Source: Enterobacterales bacterium
Lineage (GTDB): Bacteria > Pseudomonadota > Gammaproteobacteria > Enterobacterales > Succinivibrionaceae
Assembly: GCA_900768635.1 (NCBI GenBank)
Contig: CAAGDP010000034.1
Span: forward strand, 1-57,540
Length of the DNA stretch: 57,540 bases
Reading direction: 5' to 3'
A model generated the notes under the pieces. That model worked only from the letters and a program-made list of their open reading frames with translations. It was not told the origin of the DNA and ran no database searches. Positions 17,733-27,488 of this stretch are shown in pieces (position 1 is the stretch's first letter; each line of letters begins with the position of its first letter). Position numbers and translations under genes: made by a program.

Positions 17733-18539
17733 TTACATATTCTTTTCCTGATCGCCTACCGCTTCTTCCATCTTCCACCCTACAGCAAGTCCGCTGTCAT
17801 AGCGCAGATCCAGATAGGCAATCTGATCCCGATTCTGAATAAAGGGATAAACTTTAAGAAACCTTTTCAACCGGCCACGAACCACATCCTCGTCATCCTC
17901 TTTATACTTGTCCTGCTCCCGACCAAGAATGAGATATGGACCGTTTTCCAGATAAACCTCCCAGGAACGACGATCCGTCATATTCACCCGGGCTATTACA
18001 AAACCTGAACTAGCCAGAATGCGCTGAAAATTCCGGTACTGATCATATACCTGCGCAGACTGATCATCAGGACCGGTAAGCAGAACCAATCCTGAATAGG
18101 TACCTTCCTCCGGAGCTTCAAAAATACCTGCCTCCCTGCTGAAAAGGCGATGATCTCCCCAACGGGCATCTGCATGTTTTTCAGTAACATTCAGAAAAAG
18201 AGAGGAAGGCCATTGTTTGCGCACCGCCACATTCTGTACCCAGGGTATCTGTTGCACCAGCTTCTGCACATCATTAACATCCAACCGAATATAATTCTGC
18301 AGAAATCCCGCCTGAGAAAGATCCTGACTAATCCTTTCCACCGACAGCTGACTTAAATTTCCCTTTATGGAAATAGTATCTACCGGAAGAAAGTTTCCAT
18401 CATAGTAATACTCCTTGAAAGACAGGAAAGTAACTCCTGCCGCCATAAGCACCAGTACCGTAAAACCCAGTCCGAATAGAAATCCGAACAGGGAGAACTG
18501 CTGCTGCGGCTCTTCAGTTACTCCGGGAAACTCTGCCAT
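17733..18539 (-). CDS. ftsQ: Cell division protein FtsQ
   Basis: This 268-residue bitopic membrane protein of the FtsQLB complex links early and late divisome proteins. One membrane helix lies near residues 18-40, followed by a POTRA domain (PVDTISIKGNLSQLS, near 52) and the beta domain (NVAVRKQWPSSLFLNVTEKHADARWG, shown as short blocks near 97-122). It overlaps the 3' end of murC by 26 bases. In E. coli ddlB lies between murC and ftsQ; here the overlap leaves no room for it. Confidence 0.94.
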   Translation of the reverse strand: MAEFPGVTEEPQQQFSLFGFLFGLGFTVLVLMAAGVTFLSFKEYYYDGNFLPVDTISIKGNLSQLSVERISQDLSQAGFLQNYIRLDVNDVQKLVQQIPWVQNVAVRKQWPSSLFLNVTEKHADARWGDHRLFSREAGIFEAPEEGTYSGLVLLTGPDDQSAQVYDQYRNFQRILASSGFVIARVNMTDRRSWEVYLENGPYLILGREQDKYKEDDEDVVRGRLKRFLKVYPFIQNRDQIAYLDLRYDSGLAVGWKMEEAVGDQEKNM

Positions 18540-20022
18540 AATTATTCATTCCCTTCGGAGCAGAAGATTTCATCGCCTCAAGATCCAGTTTCAATGAAGA
18601 AAGCTTCCTAGCCACCATGGTGATATTACCCGCACCCTGTGTCAGTACAATATCTCCCGGTCTCACAATATCAGCCAGCACTGACGGCACTTCCTCATGG
18701 TGAGCAATAAAAATCGGATCTACCGCACCCCTCTGACGGATGGAGCGACATAAATTGCGACTATCAGCGCCAGGTATTGGATCTTCACCTGCGGAATAAA
18801 CATCCAGAAGCAGCAAGGCATCAGTTTTACCCAGTACATCAACAAAATCATCATAAAGATCTCTGGTACGGGTATAACGGTGCGGCTGGAAAATCATCAC
18901 CAGGCGACGATCCGGCCAGCCGGAACGTACCGCAGCAATAGTAGCCCGCACTTCACTTGGATGATGACCGTAATCATCCACCAGCTTAACAGTTTTAGTA
19001 TCTTCCGGACGCAAATAAAATTCACCGTACTGCTCAAACCGTCTGCCCACTCCCTGAAAACCGCTCAGGGCCCGTAAAATATCTTCATCACTGATACCGT
19101 CATCTGACGCCACAGCAATAGCAGCTGCCGCATTAAGAGCCATATGAAATCCGGGAAGAGCCAGTTTTACATCGAGGACCGAGCCGTCTGCCCGTCGAAT
19201 TTTGAAAACGCTGTGATCTTCCTCCTGATGGAAATCAAGCACCTGAAAATCCGCATCATCAGATTTGCCATAGGTAATAACTGAACGACCGATCTGGGGA
19301 ATAATACACCGCACCACCGGATCATCTATACATACTACAGCAAGACCGTAAAATGGCAGGTTATGGAGAAAATCCACAAAGGTCTGGCGAAGCCGGCCAA
19401 AATCCCCCTCATAGGTACCCATATGATCGGCTTCAATATTGGTCACTACGGAAGTCATAGGCTGCAGATGTAAAAAAGAAGCATCTGATTCATCAGCCTC
19501 AGCAATCAGGTATTTTCCCTGACCCAACCGGGCGTTGGAACCTGAACTGTTAAGCAAACCTCCGATAACATAGGTAGGATCCCGTCCCGCCTGGGCATAA
19601 ATACTGGCTATAAGACTGGTGGTTGTAGTTTTACCATGAGTGCCGGCTACAGCAATACCATGCCGGTAGCGCATAAGTTCGGCCAGCATCTCTGCTCTTT
19701 TAACCACCGGAATCTTCAGATCCTTGGCCGCCACTAATTCCGGATTATGATTTTTAATAGCCGAGGAAACTACCACCACACTGGCACCCTTTACCTGAGA
19801 TGCTTCATGGCCTATGAAAATTCTGGCACCCAAAGAAGTAAGATATTCGGTAACCCGATTACTTCCCAGATCAGAACCGGTGATCTGATAGCCTTCATTC
19901 AGCAGTACTTCTGCAATACCACTCATACCTGCGCCACCAATACCTATAAAATGAATGCGCTTAACCCGACGCATTTCCGGTACATAAGCCCGCAGTTTGT
20001 CTGTTAATTCTGGTGTAGACAC
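18514..20022 (-). CDS. murC: UDP-N-acetylmuramate--L-alanine ligase
   Basis: This 502-residue Mur ligase adds L-Ala to UDP-MurNAc. The N-terminal Rossmann motif HFIGIGGAGMSGIAEVL lies near residue 24. The ATP-binding loop GTHGKTTTTSL lies near 126, and the central EADESD and NIEADHMG blocks near 185-207. DDYGHHPSEV near 344 is typical of MurC. It follows murG by 20 bases and overlaps ftsQ at its end. The C-terminal domain is complete. Confidence 0.97.
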   Translation of the reverse strand: MSTPELTDKLRAYVPEMRRVKRIHFIGIGGAGMSGIAEVLLNEGYQITGSDLGSNRVTEYLTSLGARIFIGHEASQVKGASVVVVSSAIKNHNPELVAAKDLKIPVVKRAEMLAELMRYRHGIAVAGTHGKTTTTSLIASIYAQAGRDPTYVIGGLLNSSGSNARLGQGKYLIAEADESDASFLHLQPMTSVVTNIEADHMGTYEGDFGRLRQTFVDFLHNLPFYGLAVVCIDDPVVRCIIPQIGRSVITYGKSDDADFQVLDFHQEEDHSVFKIRRADGSVLDVKLALPGFHMALNAAAAIAVASDDGISDEDILRALSGFQGVGRRFEQYGEFYLRPEDTKTVKLVDDYGHHPSEVRATIAAVRSGWPDRRLVMIFQPHRYTRTRDLYDDFVDVLGKTDALLLLDVYSAGEDPIPGADSRNLCRSIRQRGAVDPIFIAHHEEVPSVLADIVRPGDIVLTQGAGNITMVARKLSSLKLDLEAMKSSAPKGMNNYGRVSRSN

Positions 20023-20042
20023 GTTGTATATTCCTCTGCTGA

Positions 20043-21110
20043 TCAGTCATCTATGAGCTGTTCACAAATTCCGGCCACTTTCTCAGTAGCATCAAGAATT
20101 GCCAATTCCTTAACTCTTTTTGCCATAGCGGTGATCTTATCCGGATTTTCAGTAAGATCCCTAAGCACTCTGACAATTTCATCCTCAGTAAAATTACTTT
20201 GTGGCAAAAGTATCGCGGCTTCAGACTTCACCAGGGACATGGCGTTTTTAGTCTGATGATCATCCACTGCAGACGGCAGTGGTACAAATACCGCAACTTT
20301 ATGTGCGGCTGCAATTTCTGACACTGTAAGTGCACCCGCACGGCAGATCACTATATCCGCCCAGATATAAGCATCTGCCATATCATCAATAAATTCCTGG
20401 GCCTGGGCATAAGTGGCTCCCAGCCCTGTATAACGACTTGCAACAGCTTCCAGATTGCCCCGTCCAGTCTGATGACGCACTTCAATGTTGGAAAGTCTGG
20501 CAAAAGCTCCCGGCAGGCGCTCATTAAACACCTGGGCTCCCAATGATCCTCCCACCACCAGGATCCGCACCGGACGGTCTTCAATATTTTCCAAAGGAAA
20601 ATCATCCAAAGCGGCAATTTCCCGTCGAATTGGATTACCCACCACTTCCACATTGTCCCCGGTGAATGCTCCCCGGAAACCAAGACAAATCCGTTTTGCA
20701 AAATGGGACAAAATCCGGTTGGTCAGTCCGGCAGCGGCATTCTGCTCATGTAAAACCAGAGGGATCCCTGAAAGCCAGGCTGCCATACCACCTGGTCCTG
20801 AAGCATAGCCTCCCATGCCTAAAACCACATCCGGTTTGAAATCTTTAATAATTTTTCTGGCCTGTATAACAGCTCTTGTCACCATAAATGGAGATGACAT
20901 CTTGCGGATCAGCCCATTACGACGTACCCCGGATACTTTGATGTATGCAATATCAAAACCGTATTTCGGAACCAGATGAGACTCCATACGTTCTCTGGTT
21001 CCCAGCCACAGAATCTTCCATCCCCGATCCTGCAGATATTCTGCCACTGCCAGACCCGGAAAAACATGTCCACCGGTTCCTCCGGCCATCACCAGCAATT
21101 TTTTGGTCAT
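20043..21110 (-). CDS. murG: Lipid II synthase MurG
   Basis: This GT28 glycosyltransferase adds GlcNAc to lipid I on the cytoplasmic face, giving lipid II for MurJ. The AGGTGGHVFPGLAVAE motif is at the N-terminus (residues 8-23). HEQNAAAGLTNR lies near 126, VVGGSLGAQVFNE near 190 and ICRAGALTVSEIAA near 262. The ATG at 21110 follows AGAGGT by four bases and gives 355 residues, the usual length. A frame 18 codons longer runs back into the ftsW end and lacks family support. Confidence 0.97.
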   Translation of the reverse strand: MTKKLLVMAGGTGGHVFPGLAVAEYLQDRGWKILWLGTRERMESHLVPKYGFDIAYIKVSGVRRNGLIRKMSSPFMVTRAVIQARKIIKDFKPDVVLGMGGYASGPGGMAAWLSGIPLVLHEQNAAAGLTNRILSHFAKRICLGFRGAFTGDNVEVVGNPIRREIAALDDFPLENIEDRPVRILVVGGSLGAQVFNERLPGAFARLSNIEVRHQTGRGNLEAVASRYTGLGATYAQAQEFIDDMADAYIWADIVICRAGALTVSEIAAAHKVAVFVPLPSAVDDHQTKNAMSLVKSEAAILLPQSNFTEDEIVRVLRDLTENPDKITAMAKRVKELAILDATEKVAGICEQLIDD

Positions 21111-21123
21111 TTTTACCTCTGTC

Positions 21124-22272
21124 TCAGTGCACAAATCTGTGGCTTTGCCTGAATTCATAATCAAGGCGCAATACTACCGCCAGAGCTCCCGTCATAACGG
21201 CAAGACTGGATCCTCCATAGCTAATAAGAGGAAGAGTCAGTCCCTTGGTAGGCAACATGCCTGACGCAGCGCCCACATTTATAAAAGTTTGCATAGCAAT
21301 CTGCAATCCTACGCCACAGCAGAAAAGTCCGCTGAAATATTCATTAGCCTTAATCATGCGCACGCCAATGGCAAAAGTACGCCATACCAGCCACAACTCC
21401 AGAAGCATAACCGTGGCAACTCCGGCATATCCCAGCTCTTCACCCAGAATGGCAAAAACAAAGTCGGTATGAGCTTCAGGAAGATATTCCATTTTCTGGA
21501 TACTGTTACCTAACCCTACTCCCCAGAAGCCGCCACGACCGAAAGCCATAAGAGACTGGGTCAGCTGATATCCCTTTCCAAAAGGATCCTCCCAGGGATT
21601 AAGAAAGGATGTCAGACGTACAACCCGGTAAGGCTCCAGAATAGCCACCCCGGCCATAAGCAGCAGAATTAGCACAGTACATACTACAAATCCTGCTTTC
21701 CGTGCTCCCGCCAGAAGTAACATTCCCAAAAACAATCCCACAATTACTGCCAGAGATCCAAAATCCGGCTGCAACAGCAGCAGAAGTCCCACCAGCACCA
21801 GCAATACCGCCTGTTTCACAAACGCCCGATTCTTATTTAAAACTTCGTAACGCTTCCTGGACAGAAAACCTGACAGGTAGACAATCCAGCAGAACTTCAT
21901 AATTTCCGCAGGCTGAATATTCATAAATCCCAGACTTATCCAGCGTCTGGCCTTGTTAATTTCCGATCCCAGAACAAGAACAGCCAGAAGCATTGCCAAA
22001 GCCGCAATAAACAGGTACAGGGAATATTTAAACCACACATCCCGGGAGATACACAGACATACCGCACCTGCAGCTAAAGCCATCCCGATAGCAACCAGAT
22101 CCCGATAGGCGAAGAAAAACATATTATCGTATTTGTTAGAAGCCTGAGCTACGGAAGCCGAAAAAATCATAACAAAACCGATAAGGATCAATGTTATTAC
22201 CAGAAAAAACAACTGCCGATCATAAGGAGCTTCATCCCGATGAGGGGTAGTTTTCCGCCACAAGTCCAGCAT
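21124..22272 (-). CDS. ftsW: Septal peptidoglycan polymerase FtsW
   Basis: This 382-residue SEDS-family glycosyltransferase has ten membrane segments and works with FtsI to polymerise lipid II at the septum. Landmarks are the QPDFGSLAVI block near residue 165 (catalytic Asp), NPWEDPFGKGYQL near 220, EAHTDFVFAILGEELG near 265 and LPLISYGGSS near 345. Its ATG overlaps the murD stop by one base (TAATG), implying coupled translation. It ends 13 bases before murG. Confidence 0.97.
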   Translation of the reverse strand: MLDLWRKTTPHRDEAPYDRQLFFLVITLILIGFVMIFSASVAQASNKYDNMFFFAYRDLVAIGMALAAGAVCLCISRDVWFKYSLYLFIAALAMLLAVLVLGSEINKARRWISLGFMNIQPAEIMKFCWIVYLSGFLSRKRYEVLNKNRAFVKQAVLLVLVGLLLLLQPDFGSLAVIVGLFLGMLLLAGARKAGFVVCTVLILLLMAGVAILEPYRVVRLTSFLNPWEDPFGKGYQLTQSLMAFGRGGFWGVGLGNSIQKMEYLPEAHTDFVFAILGEELGYAGVATVMLLELWLVWRTFAIGVRMIKANEYFSGLFCCGVGLQIAMQTFINVGAASGMLPTKGLTLPLISYGGSSLAVMTGALAVVLRLDYEFRQSHRFVH

Positions 22273-23582
22273 TATCTGCTACCGAGCTCCTTAACCATAC
22301 GGACAAAAACCTCGCCTCGCTCTTCAAAATTCTTAAACATATCCATACTGGCGCAGGCCGGTGCCAGAAGAACTGCATCTCCCGGATCTGCAGCCTGACT
22401 GGCAAGAGTAAGAGCTTCCTGCATATCCTTGCAGGAGCAGGTATTATTTCCCAGCTTAAGAAGCTGATCTCCGTCCCGTCCGAAACAATACATCATTTTA
22501 ACCTGATCTTTTAGCAGTTCCCCCACAGGAGCAAAATTCTGGCCCTTGCCAATACCTCCGGCCAACAGGAGTATCTTTCCCGGAATTGAGCAGGAAAGTC
22601 CGTTAACTGCAGCCAGAGTAGATCCTACATTAGTAGCCTTGGAGTCATTATAGTACCGGACGCCATTAATATCCGCCACCAGCTGACAGCGGTGCTCCAA
22701 CCCGGTAAACTCCCGAAGCACACTTATCTGCGCATTTTCTGGAATTCCGGCAGCATCACTAAGTGCCATAGCGGCAAGAGCATTCATCTGATTGTGACGA
22801 CCTACAATTTTCAGATCAGAAGCAGACATAACCTTTCGTCCGGACTTGGTGAGAAAGGTTTCTCCATTTTCGGTCAACAGGCCATATTCCTGACTGTCAG
22901 ATCCAAAACTTACCATATTACCGTTTTCCGGCACGGTACGCTGATCTTCCCGGTTATACACCAAATGTTCAGCCCCTTCATAAATAATGCGTTTGGCAGC
23001 GGCATACTTTTCGATATCAAAATCATATCGATCCATATGATCTTCAGTAACATTCAGAATAGTAGCAGCTTTGGCATGCAACGAACGGGTTGTCTCCAGC
23101 TGGAATGAGGATAACTCCAACACATATAAATCGCAGGGATCCTGTAGCAGACTGAGAGCCGGAATACCGATATTTCCGCCTATACCGGTTTTTATTCCGG
23201 CTTTCTTACCCATAAGGTATACCAGGGTAGTCACTGTGCTTTTGCCATTGGCTCCAGTAATACCAACTATAGGCGCTACGGCTTCCCGGACAAAAAGCTC
23301 TATGTCTCCGATAACTTCCACACCGCAGGAAGCTGCCTGAGCAATAGCCGGTGAAGATACAGGAACACCAGGACCGGTTACAAGAGTTTTCGCTCCGGAA
23401 AAAAGTTGACCAAAACTGTCAAGAGAGCCGGACCTGAATTCCACATTATTAGGCAACTCTGCTTTCAAAGGAGGATTTTCCCGGGTATCTACTACCACAG
23501 GAGAAATTCCCTTTTGCAGCAAATATTGAACTACCGCCAGATTGCTTTTTCCCAAACCTACAACAATTGTTTCCCCTGACAT
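22272..23582 (-). CDS. murD: UDP-N-acetylmuramoylalanine--D-glutamate ligase
   Basis: This 436-residue Mur ligase adds D-Glu to UDP-MurNAc-L-Ala. The N-terminal VVGLGKSNLAVV motif begins at residue 7. The ATP loop GITGANGKSTVTTL lies near 108 and NVTEDHMDRYDF near 178. YNDSKATNVGST near 306 is the MurD-type substrate loop. It starts nine bases after mraY and overlaps ftsW by one base. Length is normal. Confidence 0.97.
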   Translation of the reverse strand: MSGETIVVGLGKSNLAVVQYLLQKGISPVVVDTRENPPLKAELPNNVEFRSGSLDSFGQLFSGAKTLVTGPGVPVSSPAIAQAASCGVEVIGDIELFVREAVAPIVGITGANGKSTVTTLVYLMGKKAGIKTGIGGNIGIPALSLLQDPCDLYVLELSSFQLETTRSLHAKAATILNVTEDHMDRYDFDIEKYAAAKRIIYEGAEHLVYNREDQRTVPENGNMVSFGSDSQEYGLLTENGETFLTKSGRKVMSASDLKIVGRHNQMNALAAMALSDAAGIPENAQISVLREFTGLEHRCQLVADINGVRYYNDSKATNVGSTLAAVNGLSCSIPGKILLLAGGIGKGQNFAPVGELLKDQVKMMYCFGRDGDQLLKLGNNTCSCKDMQEALTLASQAADPGDAVLLAPACASMDMFKNFEERGEVFVRMVKELGSR

Positions 23583-23591
23583 AAATAAATC

Positions 23592-24674
23592 CTATCTCAG
23601 TTTTAAGGTAATAAGTCCAAGCAGAACCAGAACAAAGGTAATAATCCAGAAACGAACAATAACCCGAGGTTCCGGCCAGCCTCCTAGTTCAAAATGATGA
23701 TGAATAGGAGCCATACGGAAGATACGTTTACCACGTAACTTAAATGATCCCACCTGCAGGATCACAGACAGAGTTTCAATTACGAAAATACCACCCATGA
23801 TAAACAGCAGAAATTCCTGGCGAACCAATACGGCAATAACTCCCAGCAAAGCTCCTAAAGTGAGAGAGCCTACATCTCCCATAAATACCAGAGCAGGATA
23901 GGTGTTAAACCATAGGAACCCCACTGACGCCCCCACTATGGCTGTACAGATAATCACCAGTTCCGAAGCTGATTTTACATAAGGGATGTTTAGATATTCT
24001 GCATAGTTGATATTACCGGTTACCCAGGCTATAAGGCCAAAGGCTGCCGCCACCAGAGCTGTCGGTACAATAGCCAGGCCGTCCAGCCCGTCTGTGAGGT
24101 TTACTGCATTGGAGGATCCTACAATAACACAGTAGGCAAAAGGGATGATAAGCCATCCCAGATCCGGCATGAAATTTTTAAAAAACGGCACAACCAAAGT
24201 GGTTTCCGCTGCAGTTGGAGCCCAGAAATACAGAAAAATACCAATACCTAATGCACATAGAGACTGCCATAAATACTTCCATTTTGCGGAAAGTCCCTTG
24301 GTATTGTGGCGGGTGATCTTCCAGTAGTCATCGATAAAACCTATGGCGCCGAAGGCTAATGTGGCAAAAAGTACCACCCAGACAAAAACATTTCGTAAAT
24401 CAGCCCATAGCAAAACGGAGGTGATAATCGAGCCCAGGATCATAACCCCGCCCATAGTAGGAGTACCCTGTTTCACCAGATGGGACTGAGGACCGTCATT
24501 GCGCACCACCTGTCCATACTTAAGCTTATGCAACTCGGCAATAACCCGGGGGCCGATTACCAGAGAAATAACAAGAGAGGTGAGAATGGCCATAACTGCC
24601 CGGAAAGACAGATAGGAAACTACATTAAAGGCTGTTATATACTTGGTCAGCCATTCAGACAGGAATACTAACAT
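23592..24674 (-). CDS. mraY: Phospho-N-acetylmuramoyl-pentapeptide transferase
   Basis: This 360-residue enzyme with ten membrane helices transfers phospho-MurNAc-pentapeptide to undecaprenyl phosphate, forming lipid I. Family signatures are QVVRNDGPQSHLVKQGTPTMGG (near 55-76), the aspartate pair in GFIDDYWK near 115, NLTDGLDGLAI near 190, and PIHHHFELGGWPE near 325. It overlaps murF by seven bases. There is no sign of truncation. Confidence 0.97.
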   Translation of the reverse strand: MLVFLSEWLTKYITAFNVVSYLSFRAVMAILTSLVISLVIGPRVIAELHKLKYGQVVRNDGPQSHLVKQGTPTMGGVMILGSIITSVLLWADLRNVFVWVVLFATLAFGAIGFIDDYWKITRHNTKGLSAKWKYLWQSLCALGIGIFLYFWAPTAAETTLVVPFFKNFMPDLGWLIIPFAYCVIVGSSNAVNLTDGLDGLAIVPTALVAAAFGLIAWVTGNINYAEYLNIPYVKSASELVIICTAIVGASVGFLWFNTYPALVFMGDVGSLTLGALLGVIAVLVRQEFLLFIMGGIFVIETLSVILQVGSFKLRGKRIFRMAPIHHHFELGGWPEPRVIVRFWIITFVLVLLGLITLKLR

Positions 24675-26029
24675 AAGTTCTCCCTAATGAAATTCAGAAT
24701 CTCCCCCATTCTCATGCCATGAGATCCCTTGATTAAAATCACTGCAGGTTCATTATCCGGTATATATCCGGCAAGATGATCCATAAGTTCCCTGCGATCC
24801 TCATAAAATCTGCCTTTATCCCCGGCCTCGGCAACAGTGTAACGTGTAAGATCACCAAGTCCGATCAGCAGATCGCCGGAGGATTCACTGAAACGGCGAC
24901 CTACCTTGCTATGCAACTCCTGTGCATAATCCCCAAGTTCACCCATATCCCCAAGAATCATAATTTTTCTGCCGGGTAAGGACTCCAGCACATCTATGGC
25001 AGCAAATACCGCATTTGCTGAAGCATTATAAGTATCATCAATCAGAGTGATATGACCATGTTTTTCAGTTTTAAGGCGACCTTCATAAGGACGGTAACTT
25101 TCCAGTCCGTCCTTCACATCCTCAGCAGACGCTCCAAGACAGAAAGCGACAGCAGCTGATGCGCAGGCATTAAGAACATTATGCCGTCCCGGAGCATGGA
25201 GACTTATCGGAAGTTTGATACTTTCAGTGCAAAGAATAAACCGGGAGCCACCTTCCGGTAATAATGTCAGATCCTCTGGATAAACCTGTGCAGCGGGGGA
25301 CGAACCAAATGTCAGAGGTCTAAAACCGTCTGCTTCTGCCCTAGTTAAAAACTCCTCGGCAAATTCACTGTCTGCACAGAAAATTGCCCGGCCGCCGTTT
25401 TTTAATCCCGAGAAAATCTCATACTTGGCATCAAATACACCATGAAGTGATTTAAATCCTTCCAGATGAGCATAACCCACATTATTGATAAGACATACAT
25501 CCTCACCCACCAGGGAGGTTGAATATTCCAGCTCTCCCGGATGATTGGTACCCATTTCAACTATGGCATATCTGACACTTTCATCAAGGCGCAGTAATGT
25601 AAGAGGAACACCAATATTATTATTAAAGTTTCCTGCGGTAGCCAGAGTTGTTCCCACCTGACTCATAATGGCAAAAATCATATCCTTAACAGTAGTCTTG
25701 CCACAGGTTCCGGTGATCCCGGCAGTAAGAGGATTGATTTTTTGCTTAACATAGGCACCCAAACGTCCCAAGGCCAGAGTTGTATCCGGAACTTCTACCC
25801 AGGGAATATCTACCTCCGGAGCCCGGGAAAGCACCGCAGCTCTGGCTCCATTTTTCACAGCTGAAGCCAGAAAATCCCAGGCATCATATTTTTCCCCTTT
25901 AAGGGCAATAAACAACTCATTATTTTCCTGAGCACGGGAGTCTGTGGAAACTGACTGAATTGTCAGATCAGTTCCATGCAGAAGTCCGCCCACTGCTTCC
26001 GCAACTTCCGATAAATTAAGCTTTATCAT
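24668..26029 (-). CDS. murF: UDP-MurNAc-tripeptide D-alanyl-D-alanine ligase
   Basis: This 453-residue Mur ligase adds the D-Ala-D-Ala dipeptide. STDSRAQENNELFIALKG lies near residue 29 and the ATP loop GITGTCGKTTVKDMI near 103. EMGTNHPGELEY lies near 157, NVGYAHLEGF near 187, and DDTYNASANA near 323 (family-typical). It overlaps murE by four bases (ATGA) and mraY by seven. The D-Ala-D-Ala substrate must come from a ddl gene elsewhere, since none lies in this cluster. Confidence 0.97.
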   Translation of the reverse strand: MIKLNLSEVAEAVGGLLHGTDLTIQSVSTDSRAQENNELFIALKGEKYDAWDFLASAVKNGARAAVLSRAPEVDIPWVEVPDTTLALGRLGAYVKQKINPLTAGITGTCGKTTVKDMIFAIMSQVGTTLATAGNFNNNIGVPLTLLRLDESVRYAIVEMGTNHPGELEYSTSLVGEDVCLINNVGYAHLEGFKSLHGVFDAKYEIFSGLKNGGRAIFCADSEFAEEFLTRAEADGFRPLTFGSSPAAQVYPEDLTLLPEGGSRFILCTESIKLPISLHAPGRHNVLNACASAAVAFCLGASAEDVKDGLESYRPYEGRLKTEKHGHITLIDDTYNASANAVFAAIDVLESLPGRKIMILGDMGELGDYAQELHSKVGRRFSESSGDLLIGLGDLTRYTVAEAGDKGRFYEDRRELMDHLAGYIPDNEPAVILIKGSHGMRMGEILNFIRENLC

Positions 26030-27468
26030 ATATCAAGTACTTCTCTTACTACTTCCTGATCGCTGAAATGACGTTTGGTCGTTCCCACAATCTGATAATC
26101 CTCATGACCTTTTCCTGCAATCAGTACCGCATCTTCTGGTCCGCAAAGACTTATAGCCCGGGTAATAGCCTCCCTGCGATCATGGATCACTTCATAATGA
26201 TTATTGAAAACTCCCTTAAGCATATCAGCCATGATCTGATCCGGATCCTCTGTACGAGGATTATCATCAGTAAAAATAACCAGATCACTTTGCCTAGTTG
26301 CAATTTCTGCCATGATAGGACGCTTACCCCGATCCCGATCGCCTCCGCATCCTGCCACACATACCAGTCGTCCTGAGGTATGCTGACGGGCACCGGACAA
26401 AGCCTTCTGGAGTCCATCCGGAGTATGAGCGTAATCCACTATACACAACGGACTGTCTTTTATACTGAAAAGTTCCATACGTCCCTTAAGAGGCTTAAGA
26501 TTGGCAAGAGCTTCTCTCAGAGGGGCACCTTCAAATCCCAGTGATCTGACCAGAGCATATGCCATCAGTGCATTGGAAACGTTAAAAGCTCCGATTAAAG
26601 GTAAATTAATATCCCAGCAATTTTCATTTTCCCGAAGCACAAAGGATGTACCCGCACCATGTGCCTGCAGGCGATCAAAGCCAAAACCACCTTCCCTGCC
26701 TACTGTCAGGAAATTTCCGGAGCCTGAACCGTTAAGCAATCCGGTTTTAATCCAATCATCATCACTGTTAAGGACACTGATACAATCCGGATCTCTTAAA
26801 ATGAAGCTCTTCTTCACTTCAAAGTAGGCTTCCATGGTTTTATGAAAATCCAGATGATCCCGGCTTAAATTGGTAAAAGCTGTTCGCTTAAAAGTCAGAC
26901 CGTCAATTCGCCCCTGAGCAATGCCATGACTTGACACCTCCATGGCTACATATCTGGCTCCCGCCTCAATCTGCCGCACCAACTCCTGCTGAATTTCCAC
27001 CGGACCTGGAGTTGTGTTCACCGCTGGACGAAGATCTCCAAAAAAACCGTTCCCCACTGTTCCAATAATACCGCAGTGCCTGGACACCGCTTCCAGAAGC
27101 TGTGCCACATAATAAGTGGTAGAGCTTTTGCCATTGGTTCCGGTTACCCCGAGAAGTCCGATTTGCTTACTGGGCTCACCGTAATATCTGGAAGATAGCT
27201 GCGGAAGGATCGCATTTAAATTTTTTATTCCGTAAGATTTAATACCGGACTGATTAAAGGAAAATCCGTCAGCAGCTTCATAAATCACCGCAGATGCACC
27301 GTTTTTCAAAGCAGCATCAATATACGATCTTCCATCCTGAAGCTGTCCTTTGGCTGCTACAAACACATCGGAAGGAAGTACCTGACGACTGTCTGCCCGC
27401 AGATCTCCCGCCGGGAAATCCTCATTACATCCCAGAAACTCGCCAATACTCTGTAAATTTCTCTGCAT
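26026..27468 (-). CDS. murE: UDP-MurNAc-tripeptide synthetase (meso-DAP adding)
   Basis: MurE adds the third peptide-stem residue. The DNPR tetrapeptide (IFTDDNPRTEDP, near residue 400) is the signature of enzymes that add meso-diaminopimelate rather than lysine. ADSRQVLPSDVFVA lies near 26, and the ATP loop GVTGTNGKSSTTY near 104. I start at the ATG at 27468 (480 residues), since AGGTG lies eight bases upstream. An ATG at 27489 overlaps the ftsI stop but has its ribosome site too close. The gene is coupled to murF by a four-base overlap. Confidence 0.96.
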   Translation of the reverse strand: MQRNLQSIGEFLGCNEDFPAGDLRADSRQVLPSDVFVAAKGQLQDGRSYIDAALKNGASAVIYEAADGFSFNQSGIKSYGIKNLNAILPQLSSRYYGEPSKQIGLLGVTGTNGKSSTTYYVAQLLEAVSRHCGIIGTVGNGFFGDLRPAVNTTPGPVEIQQELVRQIEAGARYVAMEVSSHGIAQGRIDGLTFKRTAFTNLSRDHLDFHKTMEAYFEVKKSFILRDPDCISVLNSDDDWIKTGLLNGSGSGNFLTVGREGGFGFDRLQAHGAGTSFVLRENENCWDINLPLIGAFNVSNALMAYALVRSLGFEGAPLREALANLKPLKGRMELFSIKDSPLCIVDYAHTPDGLQKALSGARQHTSGRLVCVAGCGGDRDRGKRPIMAEIATRQSDLVIFTDDNPRTEDPDQIMADMLKGVFNNHYEVIHDRREAITRAISLCGPEDAVLIAGKGHEDYQIVGTTKRHFSDQEVVREVLDI

Positions 27469-27488
27469 TTGCCTTACACCTAATCTCA

